From: Agrobacterium tumefaciens
GTDB taxonomy: Bacteria > Pseudomonadota > Alphaproteobacteria > Rhizobiales > Rhizobiaceae
Reading direction: 5' to 3'
DNA: 64,000 nucleotides
Assembly (NCBI GenBank): GCA_017744915.1
Contig: JAGIAH010000010.1
Span: forward strand, 94,258-158,257
Below the pieces are notes generated by a model that saw nothing but the letters and a program-made list of their open reading frames with translations, did no database searches and had not been told where the DNA came from. Of the stretch, positions 1 through 10,136 are shown one piece after another. Positions within the stretch are counted from its first letter, which is position 1; each line of letters begins with the position of its first letter. Both the position numbers and the translations under genes were made by a program.

Positions 1-509
1 AGATCGAGGAGGTCCTGCGCCTCAATCTCGGCATGAGCGGCGCTGCCGCCCGTGCCCGCGCTCTGGAACTGTTCCGCGCTGTCGGCATTCCCGATCCCGA
101 AACCAAGCTCAAGGCATACCCGCACCAGATGTCGGGCGGCCAGTGCCAGCGTGTGATGATCGCCATCGCGATTGCCTCCAAACCGCGCCTCCTGATCGCC
201 GACGAGCCGACGACCGCGCTCGACGTGACGATCCAGAAGCAGATCCTCGACCTGCTGATGAAGCTGCAGGAAGAGTATGGCATGGCGCTGATCCTCATCA
301 CCCATGACATGGGCGTGGTGGCGGAAACCGCCGACCGCGTCGTTGTGCAATATAAGGGCCGCAAGATGGAGGAGGCGGATGTGCTGAGCCTGTTCGAGGC
401 TCCGCAGCATCCCTATACCAAGGCACTGCTTTCGGCCCTGCCGGAAAATGCCACCGGCGACCGTCTGCCCACGGTCTCCGATTTCTTCGGCAAGGAGGGC
501 GTTCAATGA
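1..509 (+). CDS. Peptide/nickel-type ABC transporter ATPase, DppD/OppD family (5' end cut by window)
   Basis: This is the C-terminal part of an ATP-binding subunit that would power import of a small solute such as a dipeptide or oligosaccharide from the periplasm. The reading frame is open from base 3, so the true start lies before the window. Visible motifs are the ABC signature ([16 protein letters not shown]), the Walker B stretch ([12 protein letters not shown]) and the H-loop (ILITHDMG). The HPY-type tail ([15 protein letters not shown]) is typical of DppD/OppD proteins. The stop overlaps the start of the next ATPase by 4 bp (ATGA), so the two are translationally coupled. The substrate cannot be read from an ATPase. 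The neighbouring sugar-acid enzymes suggest, but do not prove, a sugar-derived ligand. Confidence 0.93.
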   Translation, partial: IEEVLRLNLGMSGAAARARALELFRAVGIPDPETKLKAYPHQMSGGQCQRVMIAIAIASKPRLLIADEPTTALDVTIQKQILDLLMKLQEEYGMALILITHDMGVVAETADRVVVQYKGRKMEEADVLSLFEAPQHPYTKALLSALPENATGDRLPTVSDFFGKEGVQ

Positions 510-1351
510 GCATTGTTGTCGAAGGCAAGGGCATTACCCGCCATTATCACGTTCCCGGCGGCCTGTTCGGCGGTGCCAAGACCGTTCAGGCCCTGAAGGG
601 TATCGATTTTGCCGTCGAGCGCGGCAAGACACTCGCCATCGTGGGCGAGTCCGGTTCAGGCAAGTCGACGCTTGCCCGCATCATCGCGCTTATCGATCCG
701 GCATCCGGCGGTGAGCTCAAGATCGAAGGCAAGCCGGTCGATATCGCCAAGCGTCGCCCGGACACACAGATGCGCTCCAAGGTGCAGATGGTGTTCCAGA
801 ACCCCTATGGCAGTCTCAACCCGCGCCAGAAGGTGGGGGACGTGCTGATGGAACCGCTCGTCATCAACACCAAAATACCGGCTTCGGAGCGTCGCGAGCG
901 GGCCGAAGCCATGCTGGTGAAGGTCGGCCTCGGCCCTGAGCACTTCAACCGCTATCCGCACATGTTCTCCGGTGGCCAGCGCCAGCGTATCGCCATTGCG
1001 CGCGCATTGATGCTGAACCCGGCGCTGCTGGTGCTGGACGAGCCGGTCTCGGCACTCGATCTTTCGGTGCAGGCGCAGGTCTTGAACCTGCTGCGCGATC
1101 TGCAGGAAGAATTCGAGCTGACCTATGTTTTCGTCAGCCACGATCTTTCCGTGGTGCGCTACATCGCCGATGACGTGCTGGTCATTTCCAAGGGTGAGGC
1201 AGTCGAGCAGGGCACGCGCGAGGAACTCTTCGCCGACCCGAAACACCCCTATACGCGCCAGCTTTTTGCTGCGACACCGATCACGGATGTCGATGCCATC
1301 CGCGCCCGCGTGGAACGCCGCAAGGCGGCGCGGCTGGCCGTGACGGCTTGA
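506..1351 (+). CDS. Peptide-type ABC transporter ATPase, DppF/OppF family
   Basis: This is the second ATPase of the importer, 281 aa, which would pair with the preceding DppD-like subunit on the cytoplasmic face of the permease. Walker A (GESGSGKST, about residues 48-56), the signature [15 protein letters not shown], Walker B ([12 protein letters not shown]) and the H-loop (FVSHDLSV) are all intact. The C-terminal segment with [13 protein letters not shown] is the oligopeptide-transporter tail. At 281 aa it is slightly shorter than the usual ~325 aa of DppF because the tail is short. The start is set by the 4-bp ATGA overlap. It is the last gene of its operon: a strong inverted repeat follows, and the next gene is convergent. 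Confidence 0.93.
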   Translation: MSIVVEGKGITRHYHVPGGLFGGAKTVQALKGIDFAVERGKTLAIVGESGSGKSTLARIIALIDPASGGELKIEGKPVDIAKRRPDTQMRSKVQMVFQNPYGSLNPRQKVGDVLMEPLVINTKIPASERRERAEAMLVKVGLGPEHFNRYPHMFSGGQRQRIAIARALMLNPALLVLDEPVSALDLSVQAQVLNLLRDLQEEFELTYVFVSHDLSVVRYIADDVLVISKGEAVEQGTREELFADPKHPYTRQLFAATPITDVDAIRARVERRKAARLAVTA

Positions 1352-1364
1352 GCGGTGAAATTAG

Positions 1365-1398
1365 TATCGGCAGCCTAAGCCTCGCTAGGCTGCCGATA
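1365..1398. terminator. Perfect 13-bp inverted repeat between convergent genes
   Basis: A 13-bp arm (1365-1377) is exactly complementary to 1386-1398 with an 8-nt loop. It lies 14 bp after the ABC ATPase stop and before the end of the convergent dehydrogenase gene. No T-tract follows on either strand, so it may be an RNA-stabilising or Rho-assisted end rather than a classic intrinsic terminator. Confidence 0.55.
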
Positions 1399-1451
1399 AC
1401 CGTCTCTCACAAGCCCGAGCATGACGATGGCGCGTTTCCCGCCAGCTCGTT

Positions 1452-2921
1452 TCATGACTTCAAAAAACGCTCGATGGCCGCCAGCGCACCTTGCTCCCGA
1501 ATATCGCGATAGGCGGCTTTCAGGCTGGAGACGAAGGTCTCGTTTTTCGGCAGGTCCTTGCCAAAGGTGCGTTCGAAAGTCAGAAAACGGTCGACCACAT
1601 CATCCGGCGCCATTGCCAGCTGGTCCGGCGCGTCCCACTCCTTGAAAGCGGGATCGAGAATGGTGATCGGCTGCCCCTTTTCATCCCTGACCGCGCAGGA
1701 TCTGATCCACAGGGCGACGGCGAAAATGATGGCGCTGCTTTCGGCCTTTTCCGCCAGCAATTCGCGCAGCGGAGCAAGAATGCGCAAGGGCACCTTCTGC
1801 GAGGCGTCGGAGGCGATCTGCATGGTCCTGTGCTGCAGCGATGGATTGGCGAAACGCTGCCGCAGGCCTGCCACGAATTCCGCACCGTCGACGGCGGGGT
1901 CCAGCGTTCGGTCGACTTCGCGCCAATAGGCATCGATGAAATCGCGCACGGTTTTTTCGGCCCATGCGTCGGCCACTGTCGCAAGGCCGGCGATCTGGCC
2001 GATGGCGGCGATGGCGCTGTGGGCGCCGTTCAGCATTCTGAGCTTCATATGTTCGTATGGCTCGACATCGCCGACAAATTCCACGCCCGATCTTTCGAGC
2101 GCCGGCCTTCCATGCGGAAAGCGCTCCTCGATGACAAAACGGAAATAGGGCTCGGCCACCACGGGCCAGACATCGCGCAGGCCAAGCGCCGCCGAGATCA
2201 CATCCCGGTCCGCATCGGTGGTGGCGGGTACGATGCGGTCCACCATCGAGCAGGGGCAGGCAATATTGGCTTCGATGAACGAGGCCAGCTCCGGATCGGC
2301 CAGTTCCGCAAATTCCAGCAGCAGCTTTCGCAGCACATGGCCGTTGGCAGGCAGGTTGTCGCAGGAAAGAAGCGTCAGCGGCAGCGAGCCTTCATCGCGC
2401 CTGCGCCGCGTGGCTGCAAGGATGAAACCGAAGATGGAGCGTGGTCGGTCGGGGTTTTCAAGGTCATGGACGATATCGGGATGATCGCGCAGCAGACTGC
2501 GAGAGGCGAGATTGGTCAGGTAGCCCTTTTCCGTCACCGTCAGCGTGACGATGAGGACACCCGGATCGGACAGCCGCTCCACCAGCCGTTCGGGGGCTTC
2601 CGGTGCGACGATGGTTTCCAGAATGGAGCCGATGATGCGCAGCCGCTCGCTCTGGCCGTCTCGCAGGCAGAATGTGTAGAGATTGTCCTGCGGTTCGATG
2701 GCGTCGCGGGTATCCGGGCTGCGCAGCGACGCGGCAACGATACCCCATCGGGTTTCGCCGCGATTGAGACAATCATCGATGAAAACCGCCTGATGCGCCC
2801 GGTGAAAGGCCCCGACGCCGAGATGCACGATGCCCGGCGTGACGGTCTGGCGATCATAGGCGGGCGGTGCGACGGATTGCGGCAGGCGGGTAAGGGTGGC
2901 AGCGGAAAGCCGGTCTGTCAT
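1452..2921 (-). CDS. Mannitol dehydrogenase family oxidoreductase (fructuronate reductase / polyol dehydrogenase type)
   Basis: This 489-aa protein belongs to the long-chain mannitol dehydrogenase family, which includes mannitol 2-dehydrogenase and UxuB fructuronate reductase; these interconvert a ketose or ketouronate and a polyol or aldonate using NAD(P). The N-terminal Rossmann stretch GIVHLGVGAFHRAHQAVFID (about residues 30-49) and the central SMVDRIVPATTD are family hallmarks, and KLRMLNGAHSAIA contains the conserved catalytic lysine region. Length is standard for the family. It lies downstream of a GntR gene on the same strand, 124 bp or more away. With the divergent enolase-superfamily enzyme it fits a uronate/aldonate pathway (ketouronate reduced to aldonate, aldonate dehydrated). 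The exact substrate is not determined. Confidence 0.88.
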   Translation of the reverse strand: MTDRLSAATLTRLPQSVAPPAYDRQTVTPGIVHLGVGAFHRAHQAVFIDDCLNRGETRWGIVAASLRSPDTRDAIEPQDNLYTFCLRDGQSERLRIIGSILETIVAPEAPERLVERLSDPGVLIVTLTVTEKGYLTNLASRSLLRDHPDIVHDLENPDRPRSIFGFILAATRRRRDEGSLPLTLLSCDNLPANGHVLRKLLLEFAELADPELASFIEANIACPCSMVDRIVPATTDADRDVISAALGLRDVWPVVAEPYFRFVIEERFPHGRPALERSGVEFVGDVEPYEHMKLRMLNGAHSAIAAIGQIAGLATVADAWAEKTVRDFIDAYWREVDRTLDPAVDGAEFVAGLRQRFANPSLQHRTMQIASDASQKVPLRILAPLRELLAEKAESSAIIFAVALWIRSCAVRDEKGQPITILDPAFKEWDAPDQLAMAPDDVVDRFLTFERTFGKDLPKNETFVSSLKAAYRDIREQGALAAIERFLKS

Positions 2922-3045
2922 CGATGCGAAATCCCTGTCTCGAAGGATAAATCCATGGTTCGTGCCGCGTCCATCGCGGTATTCTGGTTTTCGCGCATCA
3001 TGTCAGTTTCTCCCCCTGTTCCTGAACCGGTCATATTTCGATAGA

Positions 3046-3720
3046 TCAGCCCCGGGCCTCTTTGAGCAGCCGGACCTGACGCAGCGTATTTTGCCGGCTG
3101 CGCTCGAGATGCCGCCACAGCGCATCGACGATCTGCGCCTTGCTGCCGGCGGCGATGGCGTCGGCGATATTCTGGTGCTCCTCGACCGAGCGGGCGTAAT
3201 CGCCGAGGATCGAGACGAACACCGTGTGCGTCTGGTCGAGAATACGTTCATGTGAGCCGGAAATGACGGGAATGTGTGCCGCCGCAACCAGGGCAGTGTG
3301 GAAGCTGCGGTCATGAAAAAGCGCCTTCGACAATTCGTCCAGCGTTGAACCTTTGGCGAATGCGCGGTGTTGCGCCAGGCTTTGCAGCAGCTGCGCATGC
3401 AGGGCCTCGTTCAACTGCCCGGCGTCAAAAGCCACTTCCACCGCACCTTTTTCGAGCAGCATTCGGGCGGCGTAGAGTTCTTCCACATCCTCGACGGTAA
3501 AATCGCGCACCACCATGCCGCGCCGTGAGGAATTGACCACCAGCCCGTCGGCCTCGAGCTTCAGGCAGGCTTCCTTGACGGGCGTGGGGCTGATGCCGAG
3601 ATCGGCCGCAAGCTCATTGGGCAGCAGCCGTTCGCCGCCGCGCAATTTGCCGCTGACGATGCGGGCGCGAAGTTCCCGATGCGCCTGATCGGCGAGTGTG
3701 ACTTTGACCAGCGTGTTCAT
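3046..3720 (-). CDS. GntR-family transcriptional regulator, FadR/FCD subfamily
   Basis: This is a one-component regulator of 224 aa. A winged-helix DNA-binding domain occupies the first ~70 residues (LPNELAADLGISPTPVKEAC is the helix-turn-helix). An FCD all-helical ligand-binding domain follows, which in this family often binds sugar acids or organic acids. A GTG further upstream at 3744 is also in frame. I chose the ATG at 3720 because it gives the usual short N-terminus and no ribosome site is visible before the GTG. It is divergent from the enolase-superfamily gene and sits upstream of the dehydrogenase gene, so it probably controls both. An AT-only palindrome lies 50 bp before this start. 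Confidence 0.88.
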   Translation of the reverse strand: MNTLVKVTLADQAHRELRARIVSGKLRGGERLLPNELAADLGISPTPVKEACLKLEADGLVVNSSRRGMVVRDFTVEDVEELYAARMLLEKGAVEVAFDAGQLNEALHAQLLQSLAQHRAFAKGSTLDELSKALFHDRSFHTALVAAAHIPVISGSHERILDQTHTVFVSILGDYARSVEEHQNIADAIAAGSKAQIVDALWRHLERSRQNTLRQVRLLKEARG

Positions 3721-3769
3721 GCCGGCATCATCACCCAGCTTCACGGGGCAGGCAATGGCTGAATATTAA

Positions 3770-3789
3770 AAATAAAAAATTTTTTATTT
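3770..3789. promoter_or_regulatory. 20-bp AT-only perfect palindrome in the divergent gntR / dehydratase promoter region
   Basis: The sequence aaataaaaaattttttattt is a perfect 20-bp inverted repeat made only of A and T in otherwise GC-rich DNA. It lies between the GntR gene (start 3720) and the enolase-superfamily gene (start 3950). It could be an operator, the -10/UP region of one of the promoters, or a bend. It does not resemble the typical FadR-type GT-n-AC operator core. Confidence 0.45.
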
Positions 3790-3943
3790 ACAAAGGCTGT
3801 TTTTCGGTTAGCTCTATCCCCCATTGGAAACCAACCGCCGGAGGAGGGCGGGAGGTCGCTCCCCAGAAAACCGTCACCGTGTCCATTGATCGCGGAAGGC
3901 TGGTCCGTTCCTCCTCGCAAGCCGTTCAAGCAATGAGGAATGA

Positions 3944-5068
<1,125 letters not shown>

Positions 5069-5070
5069 AA

Positions 5071-5097
5071 AAGGCGGCGCAGGGAATGCGCCGCCTT
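5071..5097. terminator. Bidirectional intrinsic terminator
   Basis: An 11-bp GC-rich stem (5071-5081 with 5087-5097, 5-nt loop) begins three bases after the dehydratase stop. An A-run precedes it, which reads as a U-tract for the convergent minus-strand gene. It probably ends both the dehydratase gene and the luciferase-like gene. Confidence 0.8.
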
Positions 5098-5118
5098 GCT
5101 CATTTTCGGGAACAGCCG

Positions 5119-6141
5119 TTATCGCCAGCCGAGAGCCGGTGCCACCTGCTTGAGGATCGTCTCGATCACATGGGCGTTGTAATCGACGCCCAACTGGTTC
5201 GGCACGGTCAGGAGCAGCGTGTCGGCTTCGGCGATGGCTTCGTCGGCCTTCAGCTGTTCGATCAGCTTTTCGGGCTCGGCGGCATAGCTGCGTCCGAAGA
5301 TCGCGCGGGTCTTGTCGTCGATATAACCAATCTTGTCGTCGCCTTCGTTGCCGTAACCGAAATAAGACCGGTCGCGATCATTAACGAGCGCGAAGATGCT
5401 GCGGCTGACCGATACACGCGGCTCACGCGTATGACCGGCTTCCTTCCAGGCTTCCCTAAAGGTGCGGATCTGCTGCGCCTGCTGGACATGGAAAGGCTCA
5501 CCCGTTTCATCCGTTTTCAGGGTGGAGCTTTGCAGGTTCATGCCGAGCTTTGCCGCCCATACCGCCGTTGCATTGGAGCTCGAGCCCCACCAGATGCGCT
5601 CCCGCAGCCCTTCGGAATGCGGTTCCAGACGCAGAAGACCGGGCGGGTTCGGGAACATCGGCCGCGGGTTCGGCTCGGCGAAACCTTCGCCCTTCAGAAG
5701 CTCGAGGAAAACCTCGGTGTGCTGCCGCGCCATGTCCTCTTCGCTCTGGCCTTCGGCCGGGCGATAGCCGAAATAACGCCAGCCATCGATCACCTGTTCC
5801 GGCGAGCCGCGGCTGATGCCGAGCTGCAGGCGCCCACCGGCGATGAGGTCTGCCGAGCCGGCATCTTCCACCATGTAAAATGGGTTTTCATAGCGCATGT
5901 CGATGACGCCGGTGCCGATCTCGATATTTTTCGTGCGGGCGCCGACGGCAGCCAGAAGCGGAAAGGGCGAGGCGAGCTGACGGGCGAAATGGTGCACGCG
6001 GAAATAGGCGCCATCGGCACCCAGCTCTTCCGCAGCCACGGCGAGGTCGATCGATTGCAGCAGCGTGTCAGCCGCGGAGCGTGTCTGCGACTGCGGCGAG
6101 GGCGTCCAGTGGCCGAAGGATAGGAATCCGATCTTTTTCAT
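5119..6141 (-). CDS. LLM-class flavin-dependent oxidoreductase (luciferase-like monooxygenase)
   Basis: This 340-aa TIM-barrel protein of the bacterial luciferase-like family would use reduced FMN and oxygen to oxidise a small substrate in the cytoplasm. Family features include the N-terminal KKIGFLSFGHW strand, ELGADGAYFRVHHF (about residues 38-51), the GTGVIDMRYENPFYMVEDA segment and RLQLGISRGSPEQVIDG. A good ribosome site (GGAAGG) precedes the ATG. It is a single-gene unit ending at the shared terminator with the dehydratase gene. The substrate is unknown and the neighbours do not identify it. Confidence 0.87.
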   Translation of the reverse strand: MKKIGFLSFGHWTPSPQSQTRSAADTLLQSIDLAVAAEELGADGAYFRVHHFARQLASPFPLLAAVGARTKNIEIGTGVIDMRYENPFYMVEDAGSADLIAGGRLQLGISRGSPEQVIDGWRYFGYRPAEGQSEEDMARQHTEVFLELLKGEGFAEPNPRPMFPNPPGLLRLEPHSEGLRERIWWGSSSNATAVWAAKLGMNLQSSTLKTDETGEPFHVQQAQQIRTFREAWKEAGHTREPRVSVSRSIFALVNDRDRSYFGYGNEGDDKIGYIDDKTRAIFGRSYAAEPEKLIEQLKADEAIAEADTLLLTVPNQLGVDYNAHVIETILKQVAPALGWR

Positions 6142-6277
6142 GATGACCTTCCAGATGTCGGAGGATGCCGGTTTTCACAAACCGGCTTCGTTGTTGTCAG
6201 TCATATAGGCAGGGGTGCGTTTCCTCCAACCGGTCATCCATAGACACGGTGTCGCCGAAATGTGAACGATGGCCGTT

Positions 6278-7195
6278 TCAGGCGATCGTCTTGCGATCGA
6301 GGATGAAGAGATTTTCATGCGCGCGCGCGGTGGTGAGAATGAAATCCATCAGCGAGCGCACACGCGGTACGTTGGCAAAATCCTGATGGCTGGTCAGCCA
6401 GTAACCGCGCCGCAGCTCGACATCGCCGGCAAGCACCATCTGCAAATCCGGAAAGCGCGCGGCGATAAAGTTCGGCAATATGCAGAGGCCACGGCCGCTC
6501 AGCGTCGCTGTCAACTGCGCAAAAATGCTCGACGACTGGAAGTTGGGTCTGAGGCCGGGCAGCACGTCGCGCATATAATCAAGGCCCGGCGAGAAGATAA
6601 GATCCTGCACGTAACCGATGAAAAAGTGATCGAGCAGGTCCTCGCGCTTCAGGATTTTCGGCCGCCCGGCGAGATAGGAACGCGAGGCATAGATATGCAG
6701 CGTGTAATCGATGATCTGTTCGTTGATATAGGGACCGGCTTTTGGCGGATCGAGCGTCACCGCCACATCCGCTTCCTTTCGGGAAAGCGCCATGATCTGC
6801 TGGATCGTCACCATTTCCACCATGATGTGGGGGTGGGTCACGGCGAAGTCCTTCAGCCTTTCCACGAAGAAAAAATTGGAAAAACCTTCAGGGGCGCTCA
6901 AGCGCACCACGCCACGCAGCAGGCTGCCGCTTTCGGATATATCCGATTGCAGCCGTTCAGCCTCCGCCTCGATGCGTTCGACGGTATCCACCAGCCGCCG
7001 CCCGACCGTCGTCAGCTCATAACCGCGCGGGTTTCGCTCGAACAGCTTGGTTTTAAGCGAGAATTCCAGCCGGTCAATGTGGCGGGAGACCGTGGCGTGG
7101 CTGGTGCGCAGGCTGCGGGCGGCCGATGAGAGCTGTCCGGTGCGGGCCACGGCCAGGAAATATTGCAGGTCGTCCCAGGTGAAAGGGGTGGCCAT
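6278..7195 (-). CDS. LysR-family transcriptional regulator
   Basis: This 305-aa LysR-type regulator has an N-terminal winged helix (residues ~5-65, with GQLSSAARSLRTSHATVSRH as the recognition region) and a periplasmic-binding-like effector domain in the rest. It is transcribed divergently from the branched-chain-type ABC operon that starts 212 bp away, the usual arrangement for a LysR protein and its target. An inverted repeat with the T-N11-A character expected of LysR sites lies just upstream of its own start. It probably regulates the nine-gene operon in response to the imported substrate or a catabolite; this role is inferred from position. Confidence 0.9.
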   Translation of the reverse strand: MATPFTWDDLQYFLAVARTGQLSSAARSLRTSHATVSRHIDRLEFSLKTKLFERNPRGYELTTVGRRLVDTVERIEAEAERLQSDISESGSLLRGVVRLSAPEGFSNFFFVERLKDFAVTHPHIMVEMVTIQQIMALSRKEADVAVTLDPPKAGPYINEQIIDYTLHIYASRSYLAGRPKILKREDLLDHFFIGYVQDLIFSPGLDYMRDVLPGLRPNFQSSSIFAQLTATLSGRGLCILPNFIAARFPDLQMVLAGDVELRRGYWLTSHQDFANVPRVRSLMDFILTTARAHENLFILDRKTIA

Positions 7196-7216
7196 ATTTG
7201 TCTCCCGTCAAGAGTT

Positions 7217-7234
7217 CTGTTCAAAAATGAACAG
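7217..7234. promoter_or_regulatory. Probable LysR operator: 7-bp perfect inverted repeat
   Basis: CTGTTCA, AAAA, TGAACAG forms a perfect dyad in the divergent promoter region, 22 bp upstream of the lysR start, and a further CTGTTC half-site follows at 7238-7243. LysR proteins generally bind such dyads and autoregulate. The position suits repression of lysR and activation of the transporter operon. Confidence 0.6.
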
Positions 7235-7407
7235 TTCCTGTTCGCAATTTGATGATGCCCCGCTCTTGTGTCAACGGCCGAATTCGAGAAGTCTAGGCTC
7301 AGGATGCATCGCTTTGAGGAGGGCGGTGCGGCCATTCGGGTGCAGCGGTTTCGTTCACCGCTGCACAGACAATCTGAGGCTCGCAATCATCTCTGGGAGG
7401 AGAAGTC

Positions 7408-8616
7408 ATGCGCAAGAGTATCGTTTTATCCACGGCCATGGCACTGGCCGCCGGCACTGCCGCTTATGCCGCCGAGATTTCGGACGGCAAGGTCAAGATC
7501 GGCATCCTGAACGACCAGTCGGGCGTCTACGCCAACTTCGGCGGCAAATACTCTTATGAAGCCGCAAAGATGGCGGTCGAGGATTTCGGCGGCAAGGTGC
7601 TCAATGCTCCGGTTGAGGTGGTGACAGCCGACCACCAGAACAAGGCGGATGTGGCATCCAACATTGCCCGGCAATGGTACGACACCGAGCAGGTCGATTC
7701 GATCATGGAACTGACCTCGTCGTCGGTGGGTCTTGCCGTGCAGGCGCTTTCCAAGGACAAGAAGAAGATCACCGTCAATACAGGTGCTGCAACCACCGAG
7801 CTGACCGGCAAGCAGTGCAGCCCCTATGGTTTCCACTGGGCCTATGACACCTATTCGCTGGCGGTCGGCACCGGCGGCGCACTCGTCAAGCAGGGTGGCG
7901 ACAGCTGGTTCTTCCTGACCGCGGACTACGCCTTCGGTTATTCGCTGGAAGAAAACACCTCCAATTTCGTCAAGGCCAACGGCGGCAAGGTGCTGGGCTC
8001 GGTGCGCCATCCGCTCGCGACGACGGATTATTCCTCCTTCCTGCTGCAGGCGCAGTCCTCCGGTGCGAAGGTCATCGGTCTTGCCAATGCCGGCCTCGAT
8101 ACCTCCAACGCCATCAAGCAGGCGTCCGAATTCGGCATCGTGGCGGGCGGCCAGCGGCTTGCCGCCCTTCTCTTCACGCTTGCCGAAGTGCACGGGCTTG
8201 GTCTTGAGGCGGCTCAAGGGTTGACGCTGACGGAAGGATTCTATTGGGACCGCGACGATGAATCGCGCAAATTCGGCGAGCGTTTCAAGGAACGCACCGG
8301 CGCCATGCCGAACATGGTGCATGCCGGCACCTATTCCGCCGTGCTGCATTACCTGAAAGCCATCGAAAAGGCAGGCACCGACGATGCCGATGCCGTCGCC
8401 AAGGCCATGAAGGAAATGCCCGTTAACGACGTCTTCTCCAAGGACGGCCATGTGGCTGCCAATGGCCGCATGATTCACGACATGTATCTCATGGAAGTGA
8501 AGAAGCCGGATGAGAGCAAGCAGCCGTGGGATTATTACAAGGTGCTTGCCACCATCCCCGGCAAGGAAGCCTTCATGGACCCCGCAAAAAGCGGTTGCCC
8601 GCTGGTGACGCAATAA
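7408..8616 (+). CDS. Branched-chain amino-acid-type ABC transporter substrate-binding protein
   Basis: This 402-aa periplasmic solute receptor begins with a Sec signal peptide (RKSIVLSTAMALAAGTAAYAA, cleaved near residue 22). The mature part is a two-lobed type I periplasmic-binding fold: GKVKIGILNDQSGVYANFGG is the usual first strand and loop, and WFFLTADYAFGYSLEE is the start of the second lobe. This subclass binds ligands ranging from leucine to aromatic and short-chain acids. It opens a nine-gene operon with a strong ribosome site (GGGAGGAG). The downstream ketone-body enzymes suggest the ligand is a compound degraded through 3-hydroxybutyrate or hydroxyisobutyrate rather than a plain amino acid; that is inference. 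Confidence 0.92.
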   Translation: MRKSIVLSTAMALAAGTAAYAAEISDGKVKIGILNDQSGVYANFGGKYSYEAAKMAVEDFGGKVLNAPVEVVTADHQNKADVASNIARQWYDTEQVDSIMELTSSSVGLAVQALSKDKKKITVNTGAATTELTGKQCSPYGFHWAYDTYSLAVGTGGALVKQGGDSWFFLTADYAFGYSLEENTSNFVKANGGKVLGSVRHPLATTDYSSFLLQAQSSGAKVIGLANAGLDTSNAIKQASEFGIVAGGQRLAALLFTLAEVHGLGLEAAQGLTLTEGFYWDRDDESRKFGERFKERTGAMPNMVHAGTYSAVLHYLKAIEKAGTDDADAVAKAMKEMPVNDVFSKDGHVAANGRMIHDMYLMEVKKPDESKQPWDYYKVLATIPGKEAFMDPAKSGCPLVTQ

Positions 8617-8645
8617 AAGACTGACGTAATAAAGGGGAAAGTTTC

Positions 8646-9431
8646 ATGACGATCGCTCCCGCCCCCGCCGGGCAGGCCGAACCTCGCGTCGTTCTTTCGG
8701 CGCGTGGTCTCAGCAAAACCTTCGGCGCATTCGCGGCCGTGAAAAACGTCGATCTCGACGTGCATCATGCCCGCGTGCATGCGCTGATCGGTCCGAACGG
8801 CGCCGGCAAGACTACGGTCTTTAATCTGTTGACCAAGTTTCTCCAGCCGACGGGCGGGGCGATCACCTTCATGGGAACGGATATAACAAGGACGCCGCCG
8901 GACAAGGTGGCGCGTCTCGGCCTCGTGCGCTCTTTCCAGATATCGGCGGTGTTTCCGCATCTGACGGTTCTGGAAAACGTGCGGGTGGCGTTGCAGCGGC
9001 AGAGTGGCCTTGCAACGCAGTTCTGGCTGCCGCTCTCTTCGCTTGACAGGCTGAACGCCCGTGCCGAGGAGCTGATCGCCATGGTCGGCCTGACGCGGGA
9101 AAAACATGCACTTGCGGCCGATCTTTCTTACGGCCGCAAGCGGGTTCTCGAAATCGCCACCACGCTGGCGCTCGATCCGAAGGTGCTGCTGCTGGATGAG
9201 CCGATGGCCGGCATGGGCGGGGAAGATGTCTCCCATGTCGCCGAACTCATCCGCGAGGTGGCCAAAACCCGCGCGGTGCTGATGGTCGAACATAATCTGA
9301 AAGTCGTGGCGGATATCTGCCACCACGTCACGGTTCTGCAACGTGGTGAAATTCTGGCGGAAGGCGATTATGCCGAGGTTTCCGCCGATCCGCGCGTGCG
9401 CACGGCCTATATGGGCACGGAGGAGGCTTGA
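8646..9431 (+). CDS. Branched-chain-type ABC transporter ATPase, LivG family
   Basis: This 261-aa ATPase is one of the two that drive the branched-chain-type importer. Walker A is GPNGAGKTT (about residues 49-57). The signature region is degenerate (LSYGRKRVLEIATTLALDP), as is normal for LivG, Walker B is VLLLDEPMAGMG, and the H-loop follows in LMVEHNLKV. The C-terminal RTAYMGTEEA is the typical LivG end. It lies 29 bp after the binding-protein gene and 1 bp before the next ATPase. Confidence 0.93.
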   Translation: MTIAPAPAGQAEPRVVLSARGLSKTFGAFAAVKNVDLDVHHARVHALIGPNGAGKTTVFNLLTKFLQPTGGAITFMGTDITRTPPDKVARLGLVRSFQISAVFPHLTVLENVRVALQRQSGLATQFWLPLSSLDRLNARAEELIAMVGLTREKHALAADLSYGRKRVLEIATTLALDPKVLLLDEPMAGMGGEDVSHVAELIREVAKTRAVLMVEHNLKVVADICHHVTVLQRGEILAEGDYAEVSADPRVRTAYMGTEEA

Positions 9432-9432
9432 T

Positions 9433-10134
9433 ATGGCGGCAATGCTCGAAGTCTCCAACCTGAAATCCTGGTATGGCGAAAGCCAGGCTCTGCACGGCGT
9501 CGATCTCACCGTCGGCGAAGGCGAAACCATCACCATTCTCGGCCGTAACGGCGTGGGCAAGACCACGACGCTGCGCACCATCATGGGCATCATCCGCAAC
9601 CGCAAGGGTGTCATCAAGCTCGGCGGCAAGGATCTGATGCCGGTGCCGCTACACCGCACGGCGAAATACGGTCTCGGTTTCGTGCCGGAAGAGCGCGGCA
9701 TCTTCGCGACGCTGAGTGTCGAGGAAAATCTGAAACTGCCGCCCGTGGTCGCTTCCGGCGGCATGACGCTCGATGAAATCTACGAGCTGTTTCCCAATCT
9801 TTACGAACGCCGCACCAGCCCCGGCACCAAGCTTTCCGGCGGCGAGCAGCAGATGCTGGCCATGGCGCGCATTCTGCGTACCGGTGTGAAGGTGCTGTTG
9901 CTTGACGAACCGACCGAGGGACTTGCCCCCGTCATCGTGCAACGCATCGGCGAGGTGCTGCAGAAACTGAAGAGCCGTGGCATGACCGTGGTTCTGGTCG
10001 AGCAGAATTTCCGTTTTGCAAGCCGCATTGCAGACCGTTTCTACCTTATGGATCACGGCCAGATGGTTGGCGATTTTCCGGTCGGCGAGCTTTCCGCCCG
10101 CATGGGTGAACTCAACAAGGTGCTGGGGGTTTAA
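9433..10134 (+). CDS. Branched-chain-type ABC transporter ATPase, LivF family
   Basis: This is the second ATPase of the importer, 233 aa. Walker A is GRNGVGKTT, the signature is KLSGGEQQMLAMARIL, Walker B is VLLLDEPTEGLAP, and VPEERGIF is the LivF-specific stretch. An in-frame start exists 90 bp further upstream inside livG. I chose the ATG at 9433 (MAAMLEVSNLKSWYG) because it follows the livG stop directly and gives the normal LivF N-terminus. Confidence 0.93.
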   Translation: MAAMLEVSNLKSWYGESQALHGVDLTVGEGETITILGRNGVGKTTTLRTIMGIIRNRKGVIKLGGKDLMPVPLHRTAKYGLGFVPEERGIFATLSVEENLKLPPVVASGGMTLDEIYELFPNLYERRTSPGTKLSGGEQQMLAMARILRTGVKVLLLDEPTEGLAPVIVQRIGEVLQKLKSRGMTVVLVEQNFRFASRIADRFYLMDHGQMVGDFPVGELSARMGELNKVLGV

Positions 10135-10136
10135 CC

